Origin: Nocardioides sp.
Lineage (GTDB): Bacteria; Actinomycetota; Actinomycetes; Propionibacteriales; Nocardioidaceae
DNA length: 64,000 nt
Assembly (NCBI GenBank): GCA_002729525.1
Contig: PBYI01000009.1
Span: 124,001-188,000, forward strand
Reading direction: 5' to 3'
A program made the translations under genes and the position numbers. This document shows, in pieces, positions 9,751 through 17,628 of the stretch (position 1 is the stretch's first letter; each line of letters starts with the position of its first letter). The notes below the pieces were generated by a model. It made no database searches and was not told where the DNA came from. It saw nothing but the letters and a program-made list of their open reading frames with translations.

Positions 9751-9811
9751 AAACGGGAGACCCGCTCGACATCTCCCCCCAGAGCTGTCGAGCGGGTCAC
9801 AAGTCCCGTTT
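9751..9811 (-). terminator. Nested hairpin with T-run on minus strand
   Basis: Inner arms ACCCGCTCGACA (9760-9771) and TGTCGAGCGGGT (9786-9797) pair perfectly; outer arms AAACGGGA (9751-9758) and TCCCGTTT (9804-9811) extend the stem. On the minus strand the outer arm runs into TTTTTTGC, a good intrinsic terminator for the glycosylase gene to its right, about 180 bp past that gene's stop. The plus-strand side may also stop readthrough from the MFS gene. Confidence 0.6.
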
Positions 9812-9994
9812 CGGGGAACCGCCCGGAACGCTTGATCCCCCCAGACCACACGTTCCGTTCGGCGTGCTCGAAACATTAGCGCTCGCTCACGACGGAACGA
9901 CCCACAGCGGCGCCACGGTTGTACACAAACCGGTAACACTCGGGCGCCGATCCCACACGTCCAACCATTTCGCAGGTCAGCGGGGGTGCCACGG

Positions 9995-10939
9995 TCACCG
10001 GACGCGGGCCGGCAGGTGCGTGCGCGGCGACATCCGGGGGCCGCGGCGCGGCCGGTGGAGGCCTGCGACGGCCACCAGCAGCGGCACCCGGCCGCGCTGT
10101 GGCCGGTAGGGCTCGAGGTACGCCGCGAGCTGCTCGTCGTCGAAGGGGGTGCCGGTCAGCGCCCACCCGACGTCCTTGGCCACGTGGTAGTCACCGAACG
10201 AGACGGCGTCCGGGTCGCCCAGCGCCCGCCACCTCACCTCGGCGCTGGTCCACACCCCGATCCCGGGCAGGCTCCGCAGGCGGCGGTCGACCTCCTCGGC
10301 CGGCCGGTCGACGAGCCGCTCGAGCGTGTCGGCGACCTTGGCCGCGCCGACCAGCGCGCGGGACCGGGCAGGGTCGACGTGCATCTTCAGCCACTCCCAC
10401 GACGGCACGGCCCGGACCCGTGCGGCGCTCGGCTGCACCCACAGCCTCCGCTCCCGGCCGGGTCCGGGCGCGCGCTCGCCGTACCGGTGCACCAGCATCC
10501 GGAAGCCGGCGAAGGCCTCCTGGCCGGTGACCTTCTGCTCGAGCACGGCCGGGGCGAGCGCCTCCCAGAGCAGGCCGGTGCGACCGATCCGCACGTGCGG
10601 GTGGTGCCGCCAGGCCTCGGCGAGCACGGGGTGGCGGGGCTCGAAGCCCTCCCAGGAGTCGTCGGCGCCGAGCAGGGCGGGCAGCCCGTCGAGCGCCCAC
10701 TCCGCCCCGGGCCCCCAGGCGCGCGCCTCGACCGCACCGTCGGCCGGGCGGGCGCGGACGTGGAGCGTCGCGGGGCCCTCCGGCGTGCGGCAGCCGCGCC
10801 AGATCCCGCCGTCGTCGTCGACCCTCATGGTCGGGTCTCCCCCGCCGCGGCGCAGCGGCCACAGCGCCGACCGGACCGAGCACGGCCAGTCGGGGTGCCA
10901 GGTGCGCTCCAGCGCGGGGGTGGCGTCCATCGCGCCCAT
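9995..10939 (-). CDS. DNA-3-methyladenine glycosylase-like HhH-GPD protein
   Basis: Base-excision DNA glycosylase of the AlkA/OGG superfamily, 314 aa (an internal ATG three codons on is equally possible). The C-terminal half has the helix-hairpin-helix LPGIGVWTSAEV (near base 10255) followed by the GPD-loop aspartate in SFGDYHVAKD (near base 10185). The segment EQKVTGQEAFAGFRML matches the conserved core helix of the family. Substrate range cannot be fixed from sequence. Single gene, convergent with the MFS gene. Confidence 0.85.
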   Translation of the reverse strand: MGAMDATPALERTWHPDWPCSVRSALWPLRRGGGDPTMRVDDDGGIWRGCRTPEGPATLHVRARPADGAVEARAWGPGAEWALDGLPALLGADDSWEGFEPRHPVLAEAWRHHPHVRIGRTGLLWEALAPAVLEQKVTGQEAFAGFRMLVHRYGERAPGPGRERRLWVQPSAARVRAVPSWEWLKMHVDPARSRALVGAAKVADTLERLVDRPAEEVDRRLRSLPGIGVWTSAEVRWRALGDPDAVSFGDYHVAKDVGWALTGTPFDDEQLAAYLEPYRPQRGRVPLLVAVAGLHRPRRGPRMSPRTHLPARVR

Positions 10940-10977
10940 CGTAGGAGCGACCGCCGACGCCGGCCCCCGAAGAGGCC

Positions 10978-11022
10978 GCAGGGTCCGACCACCTCCCCCA
11001 TCCAGAGGTGGTCGGACCCTGC
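10978..11022 (-). terminator. 17-bp perfect-stem hairpin after the M36 peptidase gene
   Basis: GCAGGGTCCGACCACCT (10978-10994) pairs exactly with AGGTGGTCGGACCCTGC (11006-11022) around an 11-nt loop. It lies 47 bp downstream of the M36 stop and upstream of the glycosylase start. There is no T-tract, as is common in actinobacteria. A second small stem (CCGGGT/ACCCGG, about 11027-11045) sits between it and the M36 stop. Confidence 0.7.
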
Positions 11023-11068
11023 GCGACCGGGTTGTCCAGACCCGGCCGGTGGTCGTTGAGCCGCTCCC

Positions 11069-14000
11069 CTAGCGGGGCTCGGTGACCACGTACTCGAAGG
11101 TCGCTGCTCCGCCGTACAGGAGCAGGAACCCGGTGTAGGCGGCGCCCGGGGGCACGGCCTTGCTCTCGCCGTCGAGGATGAACTCGGTGCCCGACATGGG
11201 CTGGCACTCGTCGTCGTAGAAGGTGATGAGGTACTCGCCGAACGGCACCGAGGCGTTGACGGTCACCCGGTGCTTGCCGTCGCCGGCGCCAGCGGGCAGC
11301 TCGTTGATGTAGGCGTCGACGCCGTTGGCTGCCGGGAGGTCCGGGCACGACCAGGAGAGCTCGGTGACGCCGGGACGGTACGGGTCGAGGCCGAGGAGCT
11401 GGCCCTGCGCGGGGTTGCCGACCGAGACGGAGCCCTGCAGTGAGACCGGCGCGTCGGGCTTCGGCAGCCTCGGCGTGAGGTTCTTGACGGTCCCGAACGC
11501 CTGGACCTCGGCGACCACCGCGGAGCTGCCGTACGTCGCACCGGAGCCGAAGACGCTGTCGGGCACGGCCCGGAGGAAGCGTGCCTTGACCGGCTTCTTG
11601 AGCCGGAAGGTCTTCAGCATCAGGTCCGACACGGCCGGGCGCGGCATCTGGTAGGAGAACCGCGCGATCTTGACGGTGCGCCAGGAGCGGCCGTCCTTCG
11701 ACGTCTGCACGAGCACCTTGTTCGCCGCGGAGAAGCGGGGCAGGCCGATCGGCTTGACCACGCTGACGGCGACCTCGCGCACCGTGGAGGGCTTCTTGAA
11801 CTTCACGGTGGCGCTGGCGTTGCGGCCCTTGTTGTACGGCGTGCTGCCGTCGGCCGTGCGCCAGGCGGTGGTCTCGGCGTCGTCGAACGCGTTCTCGCCC
11901 GGCAGCGCGCCCTGCTCGCTGGTCGTGCGCACCATCGTGGCGCCGGCGAACACGGACGCCAGGTTGGGGCTGAGCCGCAGCGTGCGCCGCTCGGTCCTGC
12001 CCGCGCGCACCGTCACCGGTACCCGCTGGATGCCGAAGCCGGGGGCCTGCAGGGTGAGCGTGTAGCGGCCGGCGTCCATCCGGGCGCGCCCGAGGCCCGT
12101 GCGGCTCGTGGTGAGCAGCGGGGTGCCGCGGCCCTCGAACATGCCGCCGAGCACGCGGACCCCGGAGACGGGCTTGCCGGTCGAGGCGTTGCGGACGGTG
12201 AGCCTGAGGACGCCGTTGCGGCGCCGGTCGGCGACGTCGAATCCGGGCACCGGGTCGGTGTCGGACTCGCCGGTCGTGGACGCCGAGACGCCCATGCCGC
12301 GCTCGGCGAAGGCGTCCCAGACGACGTTCGTGAAGCGCTTGCCGTAGCGCAGCTGGGCGGCGGTGAGGATCGCGTCGCGCATGTCGAGGAACGACGGGGT
12401 CGGCGGGGCGATCGGCATCGCGTCGGTAACCAGGTGCTCGGCGATGTCGCTGGCGCGCTGCTGGTCACCGCGCACCGAGCGCAGGATCTTCTCGCGCAGG
12501 GTCCACAGCGCGGCGGTCCAGATCTCGCCGTCGGAGTGCACCTCCGGGCCGCTCATGTCGTAGCCGTAGTCGCCGTACGTCAGCGGGCTGCGGGCGTAGT
12601 TCCAGTTGCGGATGCCTCGCTGCGGGTCGCCGACGTACGGCGCGGTGACGGCGGTGCGCGAGAGGTTGCGGCGGAACAGGTCGTTCATGGCGTACCAGTC
12701 GCCCCAGCCCTCGCCCATCGCACCGGACTGGCCGCCGGACAGGGAGCCGAGGCCGCCGCCGCCGACGTACCGGTTGGACAGGCCGTGGGCGTACTCGTGC
12801 TGGATGATCGTGGCGTCGTAGTCGCCGTCGCGGGCCGGCGCCTCGAAGACGTCGTCGACGAACTCCCACAGGTACATGTTGGTGAAGCCGGGAATGCCGT
12901 CGGGCAGCGTCAGCATGTTGGCGTTGTTGCGGCCCAGGGCCAGCACGGCGGCGGTGAGGTTGAGCGCGCCGGACTGAGCGCCGCCCATGATCGGGTCGCC
13001 TCCCTGGCCGCCGGTGCCGGGCGGGTTGACGAGCTGGAAGTTGCCGCCGGACTCGGTGAAGCCGAAGTCGTAGAACTCGTCGTGGATCCGGTTGTGGTGG
13101 TAGAAGAGGTTGGTCGCGGCGGACTCGCGATCGGCCTGGTAGCCGGTGGGCGAGCCGTCGGTGCGAGCCCAGGAGTTGGTGAACCCGTAGCGGAACCGCG
13201 CGGTCGGGCTGACCGGGCGGTTGTACTGGTCGGCGGCCACCAGCGGCACGGTCCAGGCGATGACGCTGTTGGCGTTGTTGCCGGTCGTGGTGACGCCCGG
13301 CAGGCCCACGAGGCCGGTCGGGTCGAGCCAGCCGCCGGGCGACTCCGCGGTCTTGCCGAAGCTCTTCACGACCTGCTTGCCGCCCCGCTTGGCGCCGGGG
13401 TAGTTCTCGAAGACCAGGCCGTCGCCGGCGAGCGGGTCGGTCTCGTGCTGCACGAGGCTCTTGCGGAACAGCGTGCGACCGGTGGCGGCGTCCACGATCG
13501 TCGCCCAGGCCTCGTCCAGGTGGCGGACGAAGAGCACGGCGTACGCCGCCCGCGCGCCGCGGCTGGTCGGGAACGCGACCTGGCGGACGTACTGCGGGAA
13601 GCCGAGCAGGCCGGTGTCGAGGCTCTCGAAGACGGTGTAGTCGCCGGCGGTCTCGCCGGTGTCGCGGATGCCGAGGGTGCCGTCGAGATCGGGCAGGAGG
13701 TCGCCCGCGACCCGCTGGAGCGCCTGCTCCGGGCTGAGGTCGAACGAGCCGGTGAGCGCGGAGGTGCGCACCGGGTCGCCGGTGTAGGAGACGACGCGGC
13801 CTCGACCGTCGACCAGGACGGTGAGGATGCTGCCGAGCGCGGCAGGAACGCCCGCGAAGGTCTGGGCGAACGACACGACGTGCGCACCACCGACGCGGGG
13901 CAGCTCGTGGTCGCGGACGACCGCGAGGCGCGCGACGTCGGTGCGGGAGATGCCGAGGAGGGAGGCGTGGTCGCGGAGCCAGCCGCGGGCGACGTCGGCG

Positions 14001-14377
14001 GGCGCGGCGTCGCTGGGAGCGCTCAGGGTGCGGCCCAGAGCACGGACGGCGCGCGGGGTGCCGGTGCGGTTCCACTGGGTGGTGGCGCCGGTGCTGCGGG
14101 CCAGCGCCGAGGCGGCGCGACGCTGGACGGCGGTCGGGGCCAGCCTCGGGAGGGCGTCGCGGACGTCGAGGGAGAGCTCGCCGAGGCCGTCGCCCAGCGG
14201 CGGGACCGCGGTGTCGCTGGCGGACGCGGCCGGTACGCCGCGCCGTGCGCTCGCGTCCTCGGCGACCGCGCCGGGGGCCAGGGCGAGCGCGGCGAGGGAG
14301 GCCAGGGCGGCCACGGCACCGACCGCCCGGGTGCGCGCACCGGCGCGGAAGGTCGTGCTGGGGAGCGTGAGCGACAC
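11069..14377 (-). CDS. Secreted M36 (fungalysin) metallopeptidase
   Basis: Zinc endopeptidase of about 1102 aa. The GTG at 14377 is preferred: it is preceded by GACAGGAAAT and gives a classical signal peptide ending APGAVA. The longer ORF to 14542 would bury that signal. Order: signal peptide; fungalysin/thermolysin-type propeptide; catalytic domain with HEYAH (near base 12795) and third ligand in GEGWGDWYAM (near base 12705); a carboxypeptidase-regulatory-like beta domain (near 12000-12200); a discoidin/F5-8C-like domain; and a final uncharacterised beta-rich domain. Likely exported and self-processed for extracellular protein use. It is transcribed divergently from the ligase. Confidence 0.93.
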   Translation of the reverse strand: MSLTLPSTTFRAGARTRAVGAVAALASLAALALAPGAVAEDASARRGVPAASASDTAVPPLGDGLGELSLDVRDALPRLAPTAVQRRAASALARSTGATTQWNRTGTPRAVRALGRTLSAPSDAAPADVARGWLRDHASLLGISRTDVARLAVVRDHELPRVGGAHVVSFAQTFAGVPAALGSILTVLVDGRGRVVSYTGDPVRTSALTGSFDLSPEQALQRVAGDLLPDLDGTLGIRDTGETAGDYTVFESLDTGLLGFPQYVRQVAFPTSRGARAAYAVLFVRHLDEAWATIVDAATGRTLFRKSLVQHETDPLAGDGLVFENYPGAKRGGKQVVKSFGKTAESPGGWLDPTGLVGLPGVTTTGNNANSVIAWTVPLVAADQYNRPVSPTARFRYGFTNSWARTDGSPTGYQADRESAATNLFYHHNRIHDEFYDFGFTESGGNFQLVNPPGTGGQGGDPIMGGAQSGALNLTAAVLALGRNNANMLTLPDGIPGFTNMYLWEFVDDVFEAPARDGDYDATIIQHEYAHGLSNRYVGGGGLGSLSGGQSGAMGEGWGDWYAMNDLFRRNLSRTAVTAPYVGDPQRGIRNWNYARSPLTYGDYGYDMSGPEVHSDGEIWTAALWTLREKILRSVRGDQQRASDIAEHLVTDAMPIAPPTPSFLDMRDAILTAAQLRYGKRFTNVVWDAFAERGMGVSASTTGESDTDPVPGFDVADRRRNGVLRLTVRNASTGKPVSGVRVLGGMFEGRGTPLLTTSRTGLGRARMDAGRYTLTLQAPGFGIQRVPVTVRAGRTERRTLRLSPNLASVFAGATMVRTTSEQGALPGENAFDDAETTAWRTADGSTPYNKGRNASATVKFKKPSTVREVAVSVVKPIGLPRFSAANKVLVQTSKDGRSWRTVKIARFSYQMPRPAVSDLMLKTFRLKKPVKARFLRAVPDSVFGSGATYGSSAVVAEVQAFGTVKNLTPRLPKPDAPVSLQGSVSVGNPAQGQLLGLDPYRPGVTELSWSCPDLPAANGVDAYINELPAGAGDGKHRVTVNASVPFGEYLITFYDDECQPMSGTEFILDGESKAVPPGAAYTGFLLLYGGAATFEYVVTEPR

Positions 14378-14474
14378 GGGATTTCCTGTCGTGGTGATGG
14401 GGGTGTCGCCGGAGGGGGTGGATGGCGACGACCCTCCCAACGAGGGAACCGCGCTGTCGGTACGGCCCGGTTCA

Positions 14475-16037
14475 ATGAAACCTGTGCTTCTGCTCGACGT
14501 GGTCCAGACCAGTGCCGCCGTCGGCGCGACCCGATCCCGCAAGGAGAAGGTTGCGCACCTCGCTGACCTGCTACGACGCGCGTGGGAGGAGCACGGTACG
14601 GGTGGGGGTACGCCGTCCGAGTCGCTCGCGGCCGAGGAGGTCGACGTCGTCGCCTGCTTCCTGTCCGGGCGGCTGCGTCAGCGCCGCACCGGCGTCGGGT
14701 GGCGGGGGCTGGCGTCGCTGCCGGAGCCGGCGGCCGAGCCGTCGCTGACCGCGCTCGGGGTCGACGGGACGTTCGCGTCGCTGGGGTCGATCTCGGGCGC
14801 GGGGTCGCAGGCGCGGCGGGCGGAGGCGGTGGCCGCGCTGTTCGGCGCGGCGACCGTCGAGGAGCAGGCGTGGCTGCGCGGCGTGGCCACCGGCGAGGTG
14901 CGCCAGGGCGCGCTCGACGCGCTGCTCCAGGAGGCGGTTGCCGCCGCCGCCGAGGTGCCGCTGGCGTCCGTACGGCGGGCGGCGATGCTGTCCGGGTCGA
15001 CGCTGGCGGTGGTGCGACCCGCGTTCGCGGAGGGTGTCGAGGCGCTCGACGCCGTCCGGCTCGAGGTCGGCCGGCCGGTCTCCCCCATGCTCGCCTCGTC
15101 GGCGCCCGACGTACCGGCTGCCCTGGCGAAGGCCGGTGGCGACGAGGTCGCCGTCGACGCCAAGCTCGACGGCATCCGGGTGCAGGTGCACCGCGACGGC
15201 GACGATGTGCTCGTGGTGACCCGGTCGCTGGACGACGTGACGTCGCGGTTGCCGGGCGTCGTCGAGGTCGCCCGCTCGCTGGACGCGACGTCGTTCGTGC
15301 TCGACGGCGAGGCACTGCTGGTCGACGACGCCGGGCGGCCCCGGCCGTTCCAGGAGACGGCGTCGCGCTCGGCGACCCAGGAGGGCTCGCCGACGTCGAC
15401 CCTCACGCCGTACTTCTTCGACGTGCTGCACCTCGACGGCGCCGACCTGCTCGACTCCCCCGGTCACGAGCGCGCCGTGGCCCTGGAGCGACTCGTGCCC
15501 GTCGCGCACCGCGTCGCCCGTCGCGTCACGGCCGACCCCGACGAGGCCGAGGCGTTCACCCGCCAGGTGCTCGCCGACGGCCACGAGGGCGTCGTCGTGA
15601 AGGACCTCGCGGCGTCGTACGCCGCCGGGCGCCGGGGCGCCGCCTGGGTGAAGGTGAAGCCGGTGCACACCCTCGACCTCGTCGTGCTCGCGGTGGAGTG
15701 GGGGTCCGGGCGGCGCAAGGGCTGGCTGTCGAACATCCACCTCGGCGCGCGGGACGGCGACGGGTTCGTGATGCTCGGGAAGACGTTCAAGGGCATGACC
15801 GACGAGACGCTGGCCTGGCAGACCGAGCGGTTCACCGAGCTGGCGGTCGACGGCGCGTCGTCCCACGTCGTACGCGTGCGGCCGGAGCAGGTCGTCGAGA
15901 TCGCGTTCGACGGGGTGCAGCGGTCCACGCGGTACCGCGGTGGCGTGGCGCTGCGCTTCGCGCGAGTGGTGCGGTACCGCGACGACAAGGCGCCGCACGA
16001 GATCGACACGATCGATACCGTGCGGTCGATGCTGTGA
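14475..16037 (+). CDS. lig: ATP-dependent DNA ligase
   Basis: 520-aa ligase of the LigB/Lig1 type. The N-terminal helical DNA-binding domain is followed by the adenylation domain with motif I AKLDGIRVQ (near base 15160; lysine is the AMP-accepting residue), a motif III/IIIa region (SFVLDGEALLV), motif IV (GHEGVVVKD) and motif V (AAWVKVKP, near base 15640), then an OB fold. The ATG at 14475 fits the family start; upstream in-frame codons are antisense to the M36 gene. Actinobacteria keep such ligases beside NAD-dependent LigA, probably for repair. Confidence 0.95.
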   Translation: MKPVLLLDVVQTSAAVGATRSRKEKVAHLADLLRRAWEEHGTGGGTPSESLAAEEVDVVACFLSGRLRQRRTGVGWRGLASLPEPAAEPSLTALGVDGTFASLGSISGAGSQARRAEAVAALFGAATVEEQAWLRGVATGEVRQGALDALLQEAVAAAAEVPLASVRRAAMLSGSTLAVVRPAFAEGVEALDAVRLEVGRPVSPMLASSAPDVPAALAKAGGDEVAVDAKLDGIRVQVHRDGDDVLVVTRSLDDVTSRLPGVVEVARSLDATSFVLDGEALLVDDAGRPRPFQETASRSATQEGSPTSTLTPYFFDVLHLDGADLLDSPGHERAVALERLVPVAHRVARRVTADPDEAEAFTRQVLADGHEGVVVKDLAASYAAGRRGAAWVKVKPVHTLDLVVLAVEWGSGRRKGWLSNIHLGARDGDGFVMLGKTFKGMTDETLAWQTERFTELAVDGASSHVVRVRPEQVVEIAFDGVQRSTRYRGGVALRFARVVRYRDDKAPHEIDTIDTVRSML

Positions 16038-16106
16038 CGACCCCGGTCGACGCGCGATCGACGTGCGCGGCGGGTACGTTGCTCTGCCGGCCGTCGCCTC
16101 GGACCC

Positions 16107-16421
16107 ATGGCGACCCACTGGACCATCGGCTGCGACGCGATCGGCCCGAGGCGCCTCGCGACGTTCTGGTGCGCCGCGCTCGGGTACGTGCGCGAGCCCG
16201 GGTCGGACGAGCCCGACTGCGCGTCCATCATCGACCCCGACGGCGTCGTCGCGGCGATCGGCTGGCTGCGGGTGCCCGAGTTCGAGGCCGCGAGGAACCG
16301 GGTCCACCTCGACGTCCGGGTGACTCGCAACGCACCCGACGAACCGACCGTGCGCGGGGGCGCGGCGCTCGGACACGTCGTGATGCTCGACCTCGAGGGC
16401 AACGAGTTCTGCGTCGCGTGA
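16107..16421 (+). CDS. VOC/glyoxalase-like domain protein
   Basis: 104-aa single VOC-fold unit. The start MATHWTIGCDAIGPRRLATFWCAALGY is the beta-alpha pattern of Glyoxalase_6 proteins, and the end MLDLEGNEFCVA carries the conserved acidic residue (E in GNEFC) that often binds metal. It is shorter than full family members (about 115-130 aa) because the central loop is compact. Substrate unknown. Confidence 0.75.
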   Translation: MATHWTIGCDAIGPRRLATFWCAALGYVREPGSDEPDCASIIDPDGVVAAIGWLRVPEFEAARNRVHLDVRVTRNAPDEPTVRGGAALGHVVMLDLEGNEFCVA

Positions 16422-16437
16422 CGGCAGACTCGGGCCC

Positions 16438-16845
16438 ATGAGCGCGAGTTCACGCTGGTCGGTCGGGTCGCACGACTCCGTGCTGTCGTTGTGGTCGGAG
16501 CACTCGGTGCTCTCGATCGGCAGCGTCGGGTCCGCTCTCTCGATCGGGTCGGTCGGCTCCTTCGCCTCGATCGGCTCGGCCTTCTCCGCACTCTCGGCCG
16601 GCTCGGTGCTCTCGCACCAGTCGCGCGGCGCGGTCCTCGCCCACCAGTCCGACGGCGCGGTGCTGTCCGCGCAGTCCGGGCGCGCCGTGCGCAGCCACCG
16701 GACGCAGGGCGACCTCCCGCCCTGGACGTCGTACGCCGTCGCGGGTGGCGCCGCCCTGCTCGTCCTCGGCGCCCACGCCGCGGCCCGCGCCGTCCGTCAC
16801 ACTCGTGCAACTCGCAGTTGCACACGCCGTACACTCGGCGGGTGA
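16438..16845 (+). CDS. Ser/Gly-rich 9-residue repeat protein with C-terminal membrane helix
   Basis: 135 aa starting 16 nt after the VOC gene. Residues about 14-85 form eight consecutive 9-residue units of pattern SxxSxGSVx (SVLSIGSVG, SALSIGSVG, SFASIGSAF, SALSAGSVL and later SHQSRGAVL-type units), suggesting a beta-solenoid or stacked-turn fold. PPWTSYAV leads into one membrane helix (AGGAALLVLGA) and a short basic tail. I do not recognise a named family. The last dozen codons overlap the operator and promoter of tetR, so the tail may be dispensable. Confidence 0.6.
   Translation: MSASSRWSVGSHDSVLSLWSEHSVLSIGSVGSALSIGSVGSFASIGSAFSALSAGSVLSHQSRGAVLAHQSDGAVLSAQSGRAVRSHRTQGDLPPWTSYAVAGGAALLVLGAHAAARAVRHTRATRSCTRRTLGG
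16805..16842 (+). promoter_or_regulatory. Palindromic operator and leaderless promoter of tetR
   Basis: GTGCAACT (16805-16812), spacer CGC, AGTTGCAC (16816-16823) is a perfect 8-bp inverted repeat of the size bound by TetR dimers. A -10-like TACACT (16830-16835) lies 6 nt before the GTG at 16842, so transcription would begin at or next to the start codon (leaderless). The palindrome covers the -35 zone, so the repressor would block its own promoter. Confidence 0.6.
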
Positions 16846-17531
16846 CCACCGCCCCCCGCACCGACGGACGCCGTCGCGCCGCGGCCGCACGCCGCCGGCA
16901 GCGCGAGGCCGACATCATCGCCGCCACCCGATCGCTCTTCGACGAGCGCGGTGTGGGCGAGGCCCAGATCGACGACATCGCCTCGGCCGTCGGCATCAAC
17001 CGGGCGATCGTCTACCGGGTGTTCACCGGCAAGGAGGAGCTCGTCGCGCTCACACTGGAGAGCTACCTCGACGAGCTCCGGGTCGCCCTCTCGACCGCGT
17101 CCGAGGAGGCCACCGAGGCTCCGGCGCGTCTGGCGGCCATCGTCGGCGCGTTCGTCGACTACGGCGTCGAGCACCCCGCGTTCGTCGACTGCGCGCAGAC
17201 ACTGATGCGTCGCCAGGGCCAGGACCTCCTCGACGAGATCACCGAGAGCGCGCTGTTCCGGCTCGGCCGGGCGATCTCGGGCTGCCTGGCGATCCTGTCC
17301 GGCGTCCTCGAGGAGGGCGTCGCCACCGGCGACTTCACCACCGACGACGACCCGGTCCTGATGGCCAACACGCTCTACGCCTCCGGTCTCGGCGCGCTCC
17401 AGCTCGCCCGCGTCGGCATCCTGGTCAAGGAGGCCGCGCCCGGCATCCCGACCGTCGGCACCATCACGTCAGACCAGGTGAAGACCCACCTCGTCGCCAG
17501 CGCCCTGGCCCTCGCCGGCGCACCCCGCTGA
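16842..17531 (+). CDS. TetR/AcrR-family transcriptional regulator
   Basis: 229 aa from a GTG. The N-terminal helix-turn-helix reads IDDIASAVGINRAIVYRVFTGKEELV (about residues 45-70 in short form), and the C-terminal helical ligand domain is typical in length. It is followed by the thiolase and fabG4 lipid genes, suggesting control of fatty-acid genes in addition to itself (inference). The GTG choice fits both the upstream promoter and the HTH position. Confidence 0.9.
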   Translation: MTTAPRTDGRRRAAAARRRQREADIIAATRSLFDERGVGEAQIDDIASAVGINRAIVYRVFTGKEELVALTLESYLDELRVALSTASEEATEAPARLAAIVGAFVDYGVEHPAFVDCAQTLMRRQGQDLLDEITESALFRLGRAISGCLAILSGVLEEGVATGDFTTDDDPVLMANTLYASGLGALQLARVGILVKEAAPGIPTVGTITSDQVKTHLVASALALAGAPR

Positions 17532-17548
17532 CCGAGCCGAGAAACACG

Positions 17549-17619
17549 TCGACCCGGCGCAAACGTGCGCCGGGTCGATCTGATGGTCCGCCGACCCGGC
17601 GCACATGTGCGCCGGGTCG
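17549..17619. terminator. Twin palindromes between convergent tetR and thiolase genes
   Basis: Two hairpins share the arm CGACCCGGCGCA. The first spans 17549-17578 (13-bp stem, loop AACG); the second, 17592-17619, is a perfect 28-bp palindrome centred on CATG. They fill the 97-bp gap between two converging stops, so they probably act as bidirectional terminators. The repeated arm may reflect a local duplication. Confidence 0.65.
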
Positions 17620-17628
17620 ACGTCGGGA

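Larger units (their letters stand above)
9569..9994. other. 427-bp gene-free region between convergent genes
   Basis: No plausible ORF. It holds tandem repeat units (9571-9690), a long hairpin with a T-run on the minus strand (9751-9811), and a looser inverted repeat with CGTTCCGT near 9851 and ACGGAACG near 9890. It lies between the MFS gene and the DNA glycosylase gene and probably ends transcription from both sides. Confidence 0.7.

Noticed and set aside
12434..14566. 710-aa plus-strand ORF
   Set aside because: Antisense to the M36 peptidase, which has clear catalytic motifs.
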